Shown: positions 36,730 through 46,981, counted from the first letter of the stretch. The stretch: 64,000 bases of DNA from Nitrosomonas cryotolerans ATCC 49181 (GCF_900143275.1 NZ_FSRO01000001.1:2064116-2128115), one strand, 5' to 3'. Numbers and translations are program-made. Notes: generated from the letters alone by a model not told the origin.

Positions 36730-38241
36730 CTAACTCAACTGATAAATAGCGGTATATTTTTTTTTGAGGTAACTAATAAAATGATTCGGATTTAGCACTT
36801 CCCCTGTTATCCTTTGCACTAATTCTTGTGGTGTATAAAGCCTGCCTTGACTATGAATTTTCTGATTTAGCCAGGCTTTAATCGGAATGAAGTTACCAAC
36901 TTCAATATTCTTTTCTGTATCAGGAAGTTCATTCTGCATGGTTTTATAGAATTGGCAGGCGTAAATCGCACCCAAGGTATATGAGGGAAAATAACCAAAT
37001 GCTCCCCCACTCCAGTGTGAATCCTGCAAAACGCCCAAGGTATCAGTCGGCGGTTTAATGCCCAAATATTGCATCATCATCTCATTCCAGATTTCGGGCA
37101 AGTCATCGACATTCATTGATCCATCGAACAATCCCTTTTCAATTTCATAACGTAAAATGATATGCAGTGGATAGGTCAGTTCATCCGCTTGGACACGAAT
37201 AAAATCCGGCTTGCAGATATTAATGGCTTGGTAAAATGAATCAGCTGATATTCCATGCAAATTTTGTGGAAAAACCGTACGAATCGTTTCAAAATAATGA
37301 GCACAGAAAAATTTGCTTTGCCCGATCATGCGCTCCCAAAAAAGAGATTGGGATTCATGAATACCCATAGTGAGCGATTCTGATGCAGGTAAATCTCGCT
37401 CTTGGAGCATGCGTCCCTGCTCATAAAGACCGTGTCCTGTTTCGTGAATAACTGCATATAATGACTCAATAAAATTCGATTCATCGTAACGGGTAGTGAT
37501 ACGTACATCGGTTGGATGCCCGCCTCCACAAAAGGGATGAACAGAGACATCCATACGGCCCTGATTAAATTCAAAACCGATATCCTGGCTGATTTTACGG
37601 GCTAAGGCTTCCTGTTTATCGATTGGAAAGCTGCCTTGTAAAAATGAATTGGCAGGTTGGTGCTCGCTCTCCTGAATAATTCTAATGAACGGAATGAGCT
37701 CTTTTTTTAGCAGTTCAAATATGGGTGTAATTTCGGCCATAGTCGTCCCGCGCTCAAAATTATCAATATTGGCATCATATGGATTCAAGTCTGGGAATAC
37801 ACATTGCGCCCATTCTTTCTTTAATTCAAGAAAGTGTTTTAATACGGGCGAGAAGCTCGAAAATTTGTTTTCTTTACGGGCTGCGATCCACACGGAGTGA
37901 GCACTGGAACTCAGTTCGGCCATCTCCATGGCTAATCTTTTAGGGACTTTAGTTTCTAGATCAAAGTTACGTTGTGCCTCGCGAATATTGCAGGCCATTA
38001 ATGTATTAAGAGATCCGAAACCTTCCTTTTGTATTGCAGCTAAACATGTACCAAGCTGCGGATCGGTTGTGCGTTCATGGATGATCCCCGCCAGTGTGGA
38101 AATTTGTCGTGCCCGTGCTTCCGAGGCACCTGATGGCATCATTACCTCTTGATCCCAGCTTAATGTGCTCATGATGCCATTGAGTCGGGAAATTTCGGTT
38201 AGCTTCTCAACCAGATCCCGGTAATTTTTATCAATAGTCAC
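36730..38241 (-). CDS. M32-family carboxypeptidase (thermostable carboxypeptidase type)
   Basis: This cytosolic zinc metallopeptidase removes C-terminal residues. The 503-residue protein has the family length and the active-site helix YAVIHETGHGLYEQG (HExxH), followed by SLTMGIHESQSLFWERMIG supplying the third ligand, and the conserved DVRITTRYDESNF. It begins at GTG with TIDKNYRDLVEKLTEISRL, the usual long helical N-terminus. MITE copies lie on both sides of the gene, in the same orientation. Confidence 0.93.
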   Translation of the reverse strand: MTIDKNYRDLVEKLTEISRLNGIMSTLSWDQEVMMPSGASEARARQISTLAGIIHERTTDPQLGTCLAAIQKEGFGSLNTLMACNIREAQRNFDLETKVPKRLAMEMAELSSSAHSVWIAARKENKFSSFSPVLKHFLELKKEWAQCVFPDLNPYDANIDNFERGTTMAEITPIFELLKKELIPFIRIIQESEHQPANSFLQGSFPIDKQEALARKISQDIGFEFNQGRMDVSVHPFCGGGHPTDVRITTRYDESNFIESLYAVIHETGHGLYEQGRMLQERDLPASESLTMGIHESQSLFWERMIGQSKFFCAHYFETIRTVFPQNLHGISADSFYQAINICKPDFIRVQADELTYPLHIILRYEIEKGLFDGSMNVDDLPEIWNEMMMQYLGIKPPTDTLGVLQDSHWSGGAFGYFPSYTLGAIYACQFYKTMQNELPDTEKNIEVGNFIPIKAWLNQKIHSQGRLYTPQELVQRITGEVLNPNHFISYLKKKYTAIYQLS

Positions 38242-38695
38242 TTTTATTTAACAATTAAGTTGATGAATTTGAATAAATAAGTCTCTATGTAGCATAATCC
38301 AATGATGTTCAGAGAGAATCTCATTGAGACTTTTGCAAAAGCCCTCGCTAGAAATTTCAACTCATTGATTATAAAGGATTGGATTTCCAACTATTGGGGT
38401 TTTGCAAAGGTCTCTCATTATCTTTATTGATTGCTGTCAACCTCAAATTCCAACCGTTAATGTAACGATTCTTCATGGACCAAGTAACGACAAATTCTCA
38501 TTGATTTAATTACTTTTCTGGAAATCCAGATTTATCCAAGTTGCAGCATAAATATAAATGGCAGATAACAAGGTAAAAATATTTCATGATTCAGAAGAAT
38601 AATGAGGCCACAAGCAACACAGGGGAAAAGTTAACATCGCACTACCTGGAATTACTAACCGGTAAGGCTAATATGAAATCTCATGAAGCCATGGA
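38242..38695. other. 454-bp intergenic region with MITE copy H
   Basis: Between yggS and the M32 peptidase gene. It contains the MITE at 38326-38414, 85 bases from the peptidase start; otherwise nothing recognised. Confidence 0.6.
38326..38414 (+). repeat. MITE-like element, copy H (89 bp)
   Basis: Ends GAGACTTTTGCAAAAGCCC and GGGGTTTTGCAAAGGTCTC with perfect TCATT duplications (38321-38325 and 38415-38419). Best-preserved copy along with A. Confidence 0.92.
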
Positions 38696-39442
38696 CTATG
38701 CAAGCCCGGGCCAGTAGTGACTGTCTGGCAAGGGTCGTTTGCCAAAGATGGCTTGTCCAACTCGCACAACGGTCGCACCTTCCTCAATTGCAATTTCATA
38801 GTCCCCGGACATACCCATTGAGAGTTCCTCAAATGATAAATTAGCGGGCGCCTCTTGTCTGAGCATATCACGTAATGTGCGCATCTTGATAAAACATTCG
38901 CGAACACGTTCATGATCATTAGAAAAAATAGCCAATGTCATTAACCCCTTGATACGCAATGATGAATAGTGAGGCAGGTTTGCCACAAAAGCATGGACAT
39001 CCTCCGGTGCTAATCCGAATTTGCTGGCTTCACCTGAGCTATTGACTTGAACATAAACATCCATAGCCCGCCCTTCTATTTGTAAACGTTTATCAAGTTC
39101 TTCAGCTACTTTGAGGCTATCCAGTGCTTGGAATTCATGTGCGAATCGTGCCAGATACTTGGCTTTGTTGGTCTGAAGATGACCAATTACCGACCATTTA
39201 ATGTTTAGATCATTCAATATCTCGGACTTTTCTCGCGCCTCCTGAATCTTATTTTCACCCATATCATGACAGCCAGCGGCATAGGCAATCCGCAGCCTTT
39301 CAGCAGGAACGGTTTTAGTTACGGGTAAGAGTCGAACGCTAGATGGCTCACGCCCCACCCGTTTACATGCCGCCGCCATATTTTGTTGAATTTTAGCAAT
39401 ATTATTTTTTATTTCACTAAGCTGTTGTTCTGCTTGTTCCAA
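38696..39442 (-). CDS. yggS: YggS/PLPBP-family pyridoxal phosphate homeostasis protein
   Basis: This single-domain PLP-binding TIM barrel of 248 residues has no known catalysis and buffers PLP in the cell. The PLP lysine lies in RLLPVTKTVPAERL; further signatures are GENKIQEAREKSEIL, KWSVIGHLQTNKAKYLARF, VYVQVNSSGEASKFGL and LSMGMSGDYEIAIEEGATVV with VRVGQAIFG. Length and motif order match the family. GGAGGCGGCATTGG lies ahead of the start. Confidence 0.95.
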   Translation of the reverse strand: MEQAEQQLSEIKNNIAKIQQNMAAACKRVGREPSSVRLLPVTKTVPAERLRIAYAAGCHDMGENKIQEAREKSEILNDLNIKWSVIGHLQTNKAKYLARFAHEFQALDSLKVAEELDKRLQIEGRAMDVYVQVNSSGEASKFGLAPEDVHAFVANLPHYSSLRIKGLMTLAIFSNDHERVRECFIKMRTLRDMLRQEAPANLSFEELSMGMSGDYEIAIEEGATVVRVGQAIFGKRPLPDSHYWPGLA

Positions 39443-39642
39443 TGCCGCCTCCTATTATTCTAATTTACCAGGTCAACTTAAACGCCGTGAAGTTATTTGA
39501 TTTCCTATCGTTTGACACCATAACGATAATGGGTAGATCAGGCTGCCTATTGTTTTTAGATCTTTTCCTAGGTGCCAGTAATTTGAATCATGATCAATAT
39601 AATTTTAGTAGAGCATGACATGTTCGCTATTTTTATATTGAG

Positions 39643-40017
39643 TTATTTACTTACCTTTGAACCCTGATGAAATACCATCTGCCAATCGTCACCATGACGC
39701 TTCCAGATTGAGCTCCTAAGCGATCCTCTGGACGTTGAAGTGCTATCCGGGTTACTTATTTTCTGTGCTTCGTAGATAGCAAGTATCCAATCAGTTGATA
39801 ATATCTTTATTCTGAAGTTTTTTAATAACCAGCGATCATCATTACTCTTATTGATTAACCAATTAATGACTTCTTGTCTTGAGCTGATGTGGCCCGTATT
39901 ACCGATTTCTTCAAAATCTTCAGACAACAGCGCATTGAATAACGAAGGATCCGCTCCGGTATCCGTATGTAATAGTTTTAATTCCAGTGTCTTGATCTGC
40001 TCTTCAAGAGGCTTCAT
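39643..40017 (-). CDS. DUF4440/NTF2-like protein
   Basis: The 124-residue protein has the SnoaL/NTF2-like pattern of DUF4440: LEEQIKTLELKLLHTDTGAD, LLSEDFEEIGNTGHISSRQE, a middle strand LLKNFRIKILSTDWILAIYE and SSIWKRHGDDWQMVFHQGSK. Such domains form cone-shaped pockets and often dimerise; the ligand is unknown. It starts 31 bases after metG on the same strand and is probably co-transcribed. Confidence 0.8.
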   Translation of the reverse strand: MKPLEEQIKTLELKLLHTDTGADPSLFNALLSEDFEEIGNTGHISSRQEVINWLINKSNDDRWLLKNFRIKILSTDWILAIYEAQKISNPDSTSTSRGSLRSSIWKRHGDDWQMVFHQGSKVSK

Positions 40018-40048
40018 CGATTTTTTTGAATATTAGAGATCAGGATAA

Positions 40049-42151
40049 TTATTTCACGCGCATTCCTGGCTGGGCACCGCTATCGGGAGAAAACAAATAA
40101 AGGCCCTCTCCGTCACCTGCGGCCAATACCATACCTTCAGATAAGCCAAATTTCATTTTGCGCGGTGCCAGATTGGCAACCATAATAGTCAGTCGTCCTT
40201 TGATTTGATCTGGATCATAAGCGGATTTAATTCCCGCAAAAACGATTCGTTGTTCGGTACCAATATCCAGTGTCAGCTTCAATAACTTATCAGCACCTGC
40301 TACCTGCTCGGCATGGATAATCATAGCGACGCGCAAGTCTATTTTATTGAAATCATCAATTAAAATTGTCTCAGCGATAGGTGCCTGTATATGTTGTTGT
40401 TTTTCAGCGTGACGTGCGGGCGAGTGCGTCTCTGTAACAGGTGTAAGGCTTTGTTTGTTTGCCTCGATTAAGGCATGAATATTCTTGATATCAATCCGTG
40501 TCATCAGGTGTTGGTAGGTATTAATGCGATGTCCAGCCGGCAATAACAGATTGGATAACTGTTGTTCACCTGATAACGCGGGCCAACATAGTGGCTCACA
40601 ATTAAGAAAGTTTTCAATTCTCTTGATGGTTTCAGGCAGAATGGGCTTCAGATAACAAGAAAGCAAATAAAAAAGTTGTATACCTAAACTGCAGACTTGC
40701 TGTAGCTCACTATTTCGTTTCGGATCTTTGGCAATTTCCCAGGGTGCTAGATCATGTATCATTTCATTTGCTTCATCTGCGTACTTCATGATGGCTCTAA
40801 CTGCAGTTGAGAAATCCCTATCCTCATAAGCTTTTTCTATTATGGCCGATTTCCATGACGAAAAACGTTCATCAATTAACTTTTGCATTAACTGATAGCC
40901 CTCGTCATCAATAAGCTTTCCGTCAAAGCGTTTGGTAATAAAACCAGCACATCGGCTGGCAATATTAATATATTTACCAATCAGATCCGAATTGACGCGT
41001 GCAATAAAGTCATCCAGATTCAAATCAATGTCTTCCATGGATCCATTTAGTTTTGCCGCATAGTAGTAGCGTAACCATTCCGGGTTTAGCCCTTGTTTCA
41101 GATAACTCTCCGCTGTAATGAATGTACCTCTGGATTTACTCATCTTTTCTCCATTCACAGTGAGAAAGCCATGTGCAAATATTTTGGTGGGCGTCCGATA
41201 GCCTGTATTCTCGAGCATAGCAGGCCAGAATAATGCATGAAAATAAAGAATATCTTTACCGATAAAATGATATAGCTCAGTAGTTGATCCTTTTTTCCAG
41301 AACTCATCGAAATGAATATTATTCTGATCACATAAATTTTTGAAACTACCCATATAACCAATTGGTGCATCCAACCATACGTAAAAATATTTTCCTGGCG
41401 CGTGAGGAATTTCAAAACCGAAATAAGGAGCATCACGTGAAATATCCCAATCAGAAAGCTTATTATTCTCTGTGTCACCCAACCATTCACGCATTTTATT
41501 TGCAGCTTCAGGTTGTAAATGGTCGGCTTCGCGTGTCCAGCGGCGTAAAAAATTTACACAACGCTCATCTGACAGACTAAAAAAGAAATGTTCAGAGGAT
41601 TTCTTGATCGGGATGGCCCCGGATACTGAAGAATATGGATGTTTTAAATCAGTAGGGGTATAAGCAGCGCCACAAACTTCGCAGGAGTCACCATATTGGT
41701 CTTTTGCCGCGCATTTAGGACACTCACCTTTGACGAAGCGATCAGGCAAGAACATCTCTCTGACGGGATCATATAACTGTTCAATACCACGGACTGCAAT
41801 CAACCCTGCATTCTTGAGCTTGGTATAAATATCTTCTGAATAAAATCGTGTTTCTGCTGAATGTGTGGTGTAATAATTATCAAAGTGAATGTGAAACCCC
41901 GTAAAATCACGAAAATGTTCGCTATGTACCCTTGTAATCAAGGCTTCCGGTGTTATGCCCTCTTTTTCGGCACGCAGCATAACGGGTGTACCATGAGTAT
42001 CATCGGCGCATACATAGTACACAGTATGTCCTCGCATTTTCTGAAAGCGTACCCAGATATCGGTCTGGATATATTCCACCAAGTGGCCAAGATGGATGCT
42101 GCCATTCGCATAAGGTAATGCAGAGGTTACTAGGATTTTTCGCTTGTTCAT
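40049..42151 (-). CDS. metG: Methionyl-tRNA synthetase
   Basis: MetG charges initiator and elongator tRNA-Met. From the ATG at 42151 the protein has 700 residues, starting [20 protein letters not shown]. The frame is open to 42259, but that extension is not family-like. The HIGH motif is NGSIHLGHL, the zinc knuckle [18 protein letters not shown], the KMSKS loop KMSKSRGTF, and a C-terminal tRNA-binding OB domain begins [20 protein letters not shown]. The divergent neighbour is apbC, the same arrangement as in many proteobacteria. Confidence 0.98.
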   Translation of the reverse strand: MNKRKILVTSALPYANGSIHLGHLVEYIQTDIWVRFQKMRGHTVYYVCADDTHGTPVMLRAEKEGITPEALITRVHSEHFRDFTGFHIHFDNYYTTHSAETRFYSEDIYTKLKNAGLIAVRGIEQLYDPVREMFLPDRFVKGECPKCAAKDQYGDSCEVCGAAYTPTDLKHPYSSVSGAIPIKKSSEHFFFSLSDERCVNFLRRWTREADHLQPEAANKMREWLGDTENNKLSDWDISRDAPYFGFEIPHAPGKYFYVWLDAPIGYMGSFKNLCDQNNIHFDEFWKKGSTTELYHFIGKDILYFHALFWPAMLENTGYRTPTKIFAHGFLTVNGEKMSKSRGTFITAESYLKQGLNPEWLRYYYAAKLNGSMEDIDLNLDDFIARVNSDLIGKYINIASRCAGFITKRFDGKLIDDEGYQLMQKLIDERFSSWKSAIIEKAYEDRDFSTAVRAIMKYADEANEMIHDLAPWEIAKDPKRNSELQQVCSLGIQLFYLLSCYLKPILPETIKRIENFLNCEPLCWPALSGEQQLSNLLLPAGHRINTYQHLMTRIDIKNIHALIEANKQSLTPVTETHSPARHAEKQQHIQAPIAETILIDDFNKIDLRVAMIIHAEQVAGADKLLKLTLDIGTEQRIVFAGIKSAYDPDQIKGRLTIMVANLAPRKMKFGLSEGMVLAAGDGEGLYLFSPDSGAQPGMRVK

Positions 42152-42282
42152 TAACGATCTATATTTCGAATTGGTTAAACACGAATTGTAACAAACTGTG
42201 TAGGTTATCCTGATATTTGTTAACATCCGATTAAACCTTATCCCGGATTTAGATTGCATTACCGATACAAAGGAGTTGTATA

Positions 42283-43371
42283 GTGACTATCTCAGAGCAA
42301 CAAGTACAATCTATTCTTAAAGAATTGATTGATCCGACGACAGGAAAGGATTATGTGACGAGCAAGGCAATCCGTCACATCAAAATTAAAAATGATCAGG
42401 TGTCGCTTGAAATCGAATTGGGTTATCCAGCAAAAAGTGTGATGAATTCTATCCAAGCCAGTATTACTGATGCATTAAGTGCTATTCCTGAAATTGAGGC
42501 GGTTAATGTTAATATTACCAGCAGGATTGTTCCTCATAGTGTGCAACGTGGCGTGAAACTCATTCCAGGTGTGAAGAATGTGATTGCTGTTGCTTCTGGT
42601 AAAGGTGGGGTGGGTAAATCTGCTACTGCAGTAAATTTAGCGCTGGCGCTGGCAGCAGAAGGTGCTTCGGTTGGTATTCTGGATGCTGATATTTATGGAC
42701 CTTCACAGCCACAAATGCTGGGAATTACCGGGCGTCCGGAATCTCCAGATGGTAAATCAATAGAACCAATGCAGGCACACGGTATTCAGGCTATGTCTAT
42801 TGGCCTTCTGGTTTCTATGGAAACCCCCATGGTCTGGCGTGGACCGATGGTAACTCAGGCACTACAACAATTGCTGAACGACACTCGCTGGCATGATTTA
42901 GATTATCTTATTGTTGATTTGCCACCTGGCACAGGTGATATACAATTAACACTCGCACAGAAAGTGCCTGTTACCGGCGCTGTAATTGTTACGACACCAC
43001 AAGATATTGCTTTGTTAGATGCTCGTAAGGGTCTAAAAATGTTTGAGAAAGTAGGTATTCCTATTTTAGGAATCGTCGAGAATATGAGTACACATACCTG
43101 TTCTCAGTGCGGACACACGGAACATATTTTTGGTACTGGCGGTGGTAAAAAAATGTGTCAAGATTATGAAGTAGAATTTCTAGGGGCATTGCCACTAGAT
43201 ATTAAAATTCGTGAACAAACTGATATGGGTATACCAAGCGTAGTAGCTGATCCAAATGGTCAAATAGCTGAAACCTATCGTACGATTGCGCGTCGTGTTG
43301 CTATAAAAGTCGCTGATCTAGCAGAAGATCAGTCAGAATTATTTGCAAAGATTGTAATGGAAAATGACTAG
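42283..43371 (+). CDS. apbC: Iron-sulfur cluster carrier protein ApbC (Mrp family)
   Basis: This P-loop NTPase binds and transfers Fe-S clusters in the cytosol. The 362-residue protein has an N-terminal MIP18-like domain ([18 protein letters not shown]), the deviant Walker [50 protein letters not shown] and the cluster-binding CSQC in a HTCSQCGH context. The start is GTG with AAAGGAG nine bases before it. It is transcribed away from metG. Confidence 0.96.
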   Translation: MTISEQQVQSILKELIDPTTGKDYVTSKAIRHIKIKNDQVSLEIELGYPAKSVMNSIQASITDALSAIPEIEAVNVNITSRIVPHSVQRGVKLIPGVKNVIAVASGKGGVGKSATAVNLALALAAEGASVGILDADIYGPSQPQMLGITGRPESPDGKSIEPMQAHGIQAMSIGLLVSMETPMVWRGPMVTQALQQLLNDTRWHDLDYLIVDLPPGTGDIQLTLAQKVPVTGAVIVTTPQDIALLDARKGLKMFEKVGIPILGIVENMSTHTCSQCGHTEHIFGTGGGKKMCQDYEVEFLGALPLDIKIREQTDMGIPSVVADPNGQIAETYRTIARRVAIKVADLAEDQSELFAKIVMEND

Positions 43372-43431
43372 TCGGTTTGTTTCGCAGTATACAGCTATAT
43401 CGGTTTTTTCTATTTTTCTAGTGATATCAGG

Positions 43432-43998
43432 ATGACGATTAAGTCTGATAAATGGATCCGCCGCATGGCCTTAGAGTGTGGCATGATAGAACCATTCGAG
43501 CCTGAACAGATCAGGCAGAAAAACGACCGTAAAATTGTCTCTTACGGCACATCAAGCTACGGTTATGATATTCGTTGCTCTGATGAATTTAAACTGTTTA
43601 CGAATTTGAATTCCACCATTGTAGATCCCAAGCATTTTGATTCGAATTCATTTGTTGATGTAAAAAGTGACGTTTGTATTATTCCACCCAATTCTTTTGC
43701 ATTAGCGCGTACAGTCGAGTATTTTCGCATTCCTAGAAATATATTGACTATCTGCCTAGGTAAATCTACTTATGCCCGCTGTGGCATTATTGTCAATGTC
43801 ACTCCTTTTGAACCAGAATGGGAGGGTTATGTGACATTAGAATTCTCTAATACGACACCATTACCTGCGAAAATATATGCGAATGAAGGTGTTGCACAGG
43901 TAATCTTTTTTGAGTCAGATGAAGTATGTGAAACTTCATATAAAGATCGGAATGGTAAATATCAATGCCAGCAGGGCGTGACGCTTCCAAAGATTTAA
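43432..43998 (+). CDS. dcd: dCTP deaminase
   Basis: Dcd deaminates dCTP to dUTP, feeding thymidylate synthesis; thyA and folA lie a few kilobases away. The 188-residue protein shows [60 protein letters not shown] (with the catalytic Glu region) and [20 protein letters not shown], as in trimeric Dcd. It begins 60 bases after apbC on the same strand. Confidence 0.97.
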   Translation: MTIKSDKWIRRMALECGMIEPFEPEQIRQKNDRKIVSYGTSSYGYDIRCSDEFKLFTNLNSTIVDPKHFDSNSFVDVKSDVCIIPPNSFALARTVEYFRIPRNILTICLGKSTYARCGIIVNVTPFEPEWEGYVTLEFSNTTPLPAKIYANEGVAQVIFFESDEVCETSYKDRNGKYQCQQGVTLPKI

Positions 43999-44147
43999 GG
44001 TAGATTTTTTTGGGGGGGATATTTCAATCAATATCGTTCCTCATCAAACTACTAGCTTAGCTTTCTTCAAATTGGCTGTTAAGCTATGCGGACAAAAAGC
44101 GCTTTTTTTTATAGTATTTTTGTTGTAATGAATTGGTATTTTCCGGC

Positions 44148-44390
44148 TCAAACGTGGTGGAATAACTGACTTGATACTACGTTTTTTAGATCATTCCGAA
44201 TGTCATTGCTGCTATAGCCTTTATCGGCAAGAATGTGAACTTTACAGACAAAAGCTCGATGCAAACGATCAAATACCTCTTTCTGACCCTCCCTCTTTTG
44301 CATTAGCGGCCTGAACATGGCCTCGGGAAACGCTTGATTCGTGCTGTGATTCTCATCCTTTTCAAGGATATCTGTGAGGGCGGTCAGCAC
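44148..44390 (-). pseudogene. Transposase fragment, probably IS5-type, internally deleted
   Basis: An 80-codon remnant. The start ENHSTNQAFPEAMFRPLMQK resembles the N-terminal domain of IS5-type transposases, and VCKVHILADKGYSSNDIRND resembles the second catalytic Asp block (LADKGYDSxxIR) that normally lies far downstream. The two are joined directly by DRLHRAF, so the middle with the first Asp appears deleted. The C-terminal Glu part is absent. It is inactive. Confidence 0.6.
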
Positions 44391-44538
44391 GAATTCTCTA
44401 ATTCCAAAATCGTGTCGACGCGAAATGTTGTAAGACTGCTGTGCAACTCTGGAAATTAGCAGTCGATTTAATCCTGTATCGCTGTTGTTGCTTATCTATT
44501 ATTCAAACCAATACCACTCTCTAACTAGATGTATTTAG

Positions 44539-44580
44539 GAAATTAAATTTTTTCTATAAGCAGAAATTTAATTTCTTTTG
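44539..44580 (+). terminator. Perfect 12-bp AT-rich hairpin, possible terminator
   Basis: GAAATTAAATTT at 44539-44550 and AAATTTAATTTC at 44564-44575 are exact inverted repeats with a 13-base loop and a following TTTT. The stem is weak in G and C, so it could be a terminator or a protein-binding site. Confidence 0.4.
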
Positions 44581-44598
44581 CCTTGTCAAAAAAAAAGC

Positions 44599-44626
44599 TT
44601 GATTCCCGCTGAATGCATACTATAAT
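44599..44626 (+). promoter_or_regulatory. Sigma-70 promoter of the ornithine decarboxylase transcript
   Basis: TTGATT (44599-44604) and a perfect TATAAT (44621-44626) are 16 bases apart. Transcription from about 44633 would give a leader of about 125 bases that contains a 21-codon ORF before the decarboxylase. Confidence 0.6.
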
Positions 44627-44670
44627 TCGGACTTTTTTAAGCATCGTAAACTTACACGTAGGAGGTCATC

Positions 44671-44736
44671 ATGATATGCAAAGTAAATTTTTCTATCCCA
44701 GCTGATTTAGTCAATGTTCATATCCCTGTTACATAG
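44671..44736 (+). CDS. Candidate 21-residue leader peptide before ornithine decarboxylase
   Basis: An ATG with a very strong ribosome site (TAGGAGG) eight bases upstream opens a 21-codon frame, MICKVNFSIPADLVNVHIPV plus Thr, ending TAG. The decarboxylase start is 21 bases beyond, after its own AAAGGA. The position, strong ribosome site and short length suggest a regulatory leader ORF on the same transcript, but no family is recognised and translation is unproven. Confidence 0.45.
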   Translation: MICKVNFSIPADLVNVHIPVT

Positions 44737-44757
44737 CAATCCTTAAAGGAAAATATC

Positions 44758-45933
44758 ATGTCAATGCATTCCACTATTCTTTATAAAAAAACTGAAGCTG
44801 AAGTAGTATTTGATACTCACTCCGAAATTAGTCTGAGTTTTGAGCATGTCCAGGCGGCACTACAAAAAGGCTACAATAAACCGTTTTTACTGATTGATCT
44901 CGATATTATTCGCAATAAAACACGGCGATTTAAAGCTGCAATGCCACGTGTTCATCCGCACTATGCAGCCAAAGCTAACCCTGATCCACGGGTATTAAAA
45001 ACATTGATTGAAGAGAAAGCTGGATTTGAAATTGCTTCGATTGCTGAATTAGATCTATTGCTGAGCTTAGGTGTTCCGGCTGCTGAAATCTATTACAGTA
45101 ATCCAATGAAATCTCGTGCTTATCTCGAATATGCCGCTGCTAAAGGAGTTGAATGGTATGTTCTAGATAGTATTGAAGAATTGCAAAAAATTGTAAGTGT
45201 CAAGCCAGATGCGAAAATGTATCTGCGTATAGATACGCCTAATATTGGCAGCGACTGGCCATTAGCTGGGAAATTTGGTACACATCTTGCGGATATTCAT
45301 GAAATTATCAATGAGGCGGCCAGACTTAATGCTGACCTTGCTGGCGTAACTTTTCATGTCGGCTCACAATGTCGTAATCCGCAGAATTGGCGAGTCGGTA
45401 TTGAGCGTGCCAAAAAAGTTTTTGCAGATATGCGTAACGCGGGACTGAATCCACGTTTACTGAATATTGGCGGTGGCTATCCGGTACGTCATATTAAACC
45501 GATCCCTTCCATTGAGGTAATTGGCGAAGTGGTTAACGCTGCGATTGCTGATTTACCGGAAGATATACGTATCATAGCTGAGCCAGGGCGCTATCTGGTA
45601 TCTGATTCGGCTTATTTTATTTGCCGTGTGGTCGGTACAGCTACACGTAATGGTAAGCGGTGGATGTATTGGGATGCTGGCATGTTTGGTGGCATCATTG
45701 AGGTTACTGAAGGGTTGCGATATGAAATTTTAACGGATCGGGAGGGAAGCCATATTCCCTGGTCTATTGCTGGCCCTACTTGTGATTCGGTAGATATTCT
45801 AATGCATGATGAGATGTTACCCAAGGATATACAAGAAGGCGATTTTATTTATATTCCTAATGCCGGTGCTTATACAACTGCCTACGCCAGTAACTTCAAT
45901 GGGTTTCCATTGCCAGATGTTATCGTGGTATAA
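44758..45933 (+). CDS. Ornithine/lysine decarboxylase, fold-III PLP enzyme
   Basis: The 391-residue protein belongs to the eukaryotic-type (alanine-racemase fold) decarboxylases that make putrescine or cadaverine. The PLP lysine lies in PHYAAKANPDPRVLKTLIEE, then GVTFHVGSQCRNPQNW, LLNIGGGYPVRH, the phosphate-binding IIAEPGRYLVSDSAY and the partner-subunit cysteine motif GPTCDSVDILMHDEMLP. The DSVD around the active cysteine fits ornithine/lysine use, and I cannot separate the two by eye. A hairpin terminator follows. Confidence 0.92.
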   Translation: MSMHSTILYKKTEAEVVFDTHSEISLSFEHVQAALQKGYNKPFLLIDLDIIRNKTRRFKAAMPRVHPHYAAKANPDPRVLKTLIEEKAGFEIASIAELDLLLSLGVPAAEIYYSNPMKSRAYLEYAAAKGVEWYVLDSIEELQKIVSVKPDAKMYLRIDTPNIGSDWPLAGKFGTHLADIHEIINEAARLNADLAGVTFHVGSQCRNPQNWRVGIERAKKVFADMRNAGLNPRLLNIGGGYPVRHIKPIPSIEVIGEVVNAAIADLPEDIRIIAEPGRYLVSDSAYFICRVVGTATRNGKRWMYWDAGMFGGIIEVTEGLRYEILTDREGSHIPWSIAGPTCDSVDILMHDEMLPKDIQEGDFIYIPNAGAYTTAYASNFNGFPLPDVIVV

Positions 45934-45975
45934 GCAAATAACGAACAAATAGCTTAAATTCATGCACTATAATTA

Positions 45976-46013
45976 AAAATGGTAGGATATATTGATTGTA
46001 TCCTGCCATTTTG
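45976..46013 (+). terminator. Terminator hairpin after the decarboxylase gene
   Basis: AAAATGGTAGGATA and TATCCTGCCATTTT pair over 14 positions with a single G-T, around a 9-base loop, ending in a T run. The stem is symmetrical and may also serve the opposite strand. Confidence 0.8.
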
Positions 46014-46162
46014 TTACCAGAATCAAATAATATCATGCCTCTTATCTGTACTCGCTAATACTGATACTGATCAAATAGAATGAAATCATATTCACCGTCT
46101 TATTTAGCTTAACGCTACCAGAATGGTATTTAGGTTCTGTGATTTACTGCCTTCGTTTAAAT

Positions 46163-46981
46163 TTATTTATGATTTAAGGTTTCTCCAATCTTCATTACCT
46201 TGATTTCCACGTTAATATTTTTTATTTTTATTGCCTCTTCTAACGCTTTTGGTGTTCCTCTGAGAATTGGGTAAGTACCAAAATGCATAGGAATAACTAT
46301 ATCAGGCTGAACTAATTTGACTGCTTCGGCAGCACGCTGAGGACCCATTGTAAAATGGTCGCCTATGGCAGCAAGCATAATATCGACCTTGCGAAACCTG
46401 GGTATCAATGCCATATCAGAAAATAAATCTGTATCGCCTGTATGATAAATTACAGGTCCATTTTTGATGGAAATCAGAAAACCACCTGCGTTACCACTAC
46501 TACGAATATGTTTGATTCCGTGCGGCTCAGTAAAAGTTGAGCTGTGTACTGCGGGTATAAAGGCAATTTTCACTTCGTCATCTAGCAGTGAAATCTCACC
46601 TCCAGTATTTCCTTGAGTATCATACCCCACTTGTTTCTCTGGATAACCACCATATTTAACCAATGCGGCACCCAGATCATAAGTAGTCACCAGTCTCGCA
46701 GCTGTTTTTTTTGCAATTTCGACACTATCACCAACGTGATCAGCGTGACCATGCGTGATAAGGATTAAATCAACTTTATTTAACTTGGAAAGATTATCTT
46801 TCCCGGCCTGGTTGGCTGGATTTGTAAGCCAGGGGTCAATAACCATAACCTTGCCCGTAGGCGTTTTTATCTTAAAAGCAGCATGTCCATACCAAGTAAT
46901 TTCAGTATGCCCCGCCGCATATAAATTTACTGATAAAACAAAAAACAATATTAAGCTTAAGCATTTCTTCAAGAATTCCAT
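46163..46981 (-). CDS. Exported UPF0173-type metal-dependent hydrolase
   Basis: The 272-residue metallo-beta-lactamase-fold protein carries ITWYGHAAFKIKTPTGKVMV, the metal motif ILITHGHADHVGD, a later IPAVHSS, IYHTGDTDLFSDMALI and PMHFGTYPILRGTP, the UPF0173 order. Unlike most relatives it has an N-terminal signal peptide (SLILFFVLSVNLYAAGHTE), so it is likely periplasmic. Substrate unknown. It starts 26 bases after folA on the same strand and may be read with thyA-folA. Confidence 0.87.
   Translation of the reverse strand: MEFLKKCLSLILFFVLSVNLYAAGHTEITWYGHAAFKIKTPTGKVMVIDPWLTNPANQAGKDNLSKLNKVDLILITHGHADHVGDSVEIAKKTAARLVTTYDLGAALVKYGGYPEKQVGYDTQGNTGGEISLLDDEVKIAFIPAVHSSTFTEPHGIKHIRSSGNAGGFLISIKNGPVIYHTGDTDLFSDMALIPRFRKVDIMLAAIGDHFTMGPQRAAEAVKLVQPDIVIPMHFGTYPILRGTPKALEEAIKIKNINVEIKVMKIGETLNHK

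Larger units (their letters stand above)
43999..44598. other. 600-bp region with transposase fragment and a perfect hairpin
   Basis: Between dcd and the ornithine decarboxylase promoter. It holds an IS fragment (44148-44390, minus) and an inverted repeat at 44539-44575. The rest shows no gene. Confidence 0.6.
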
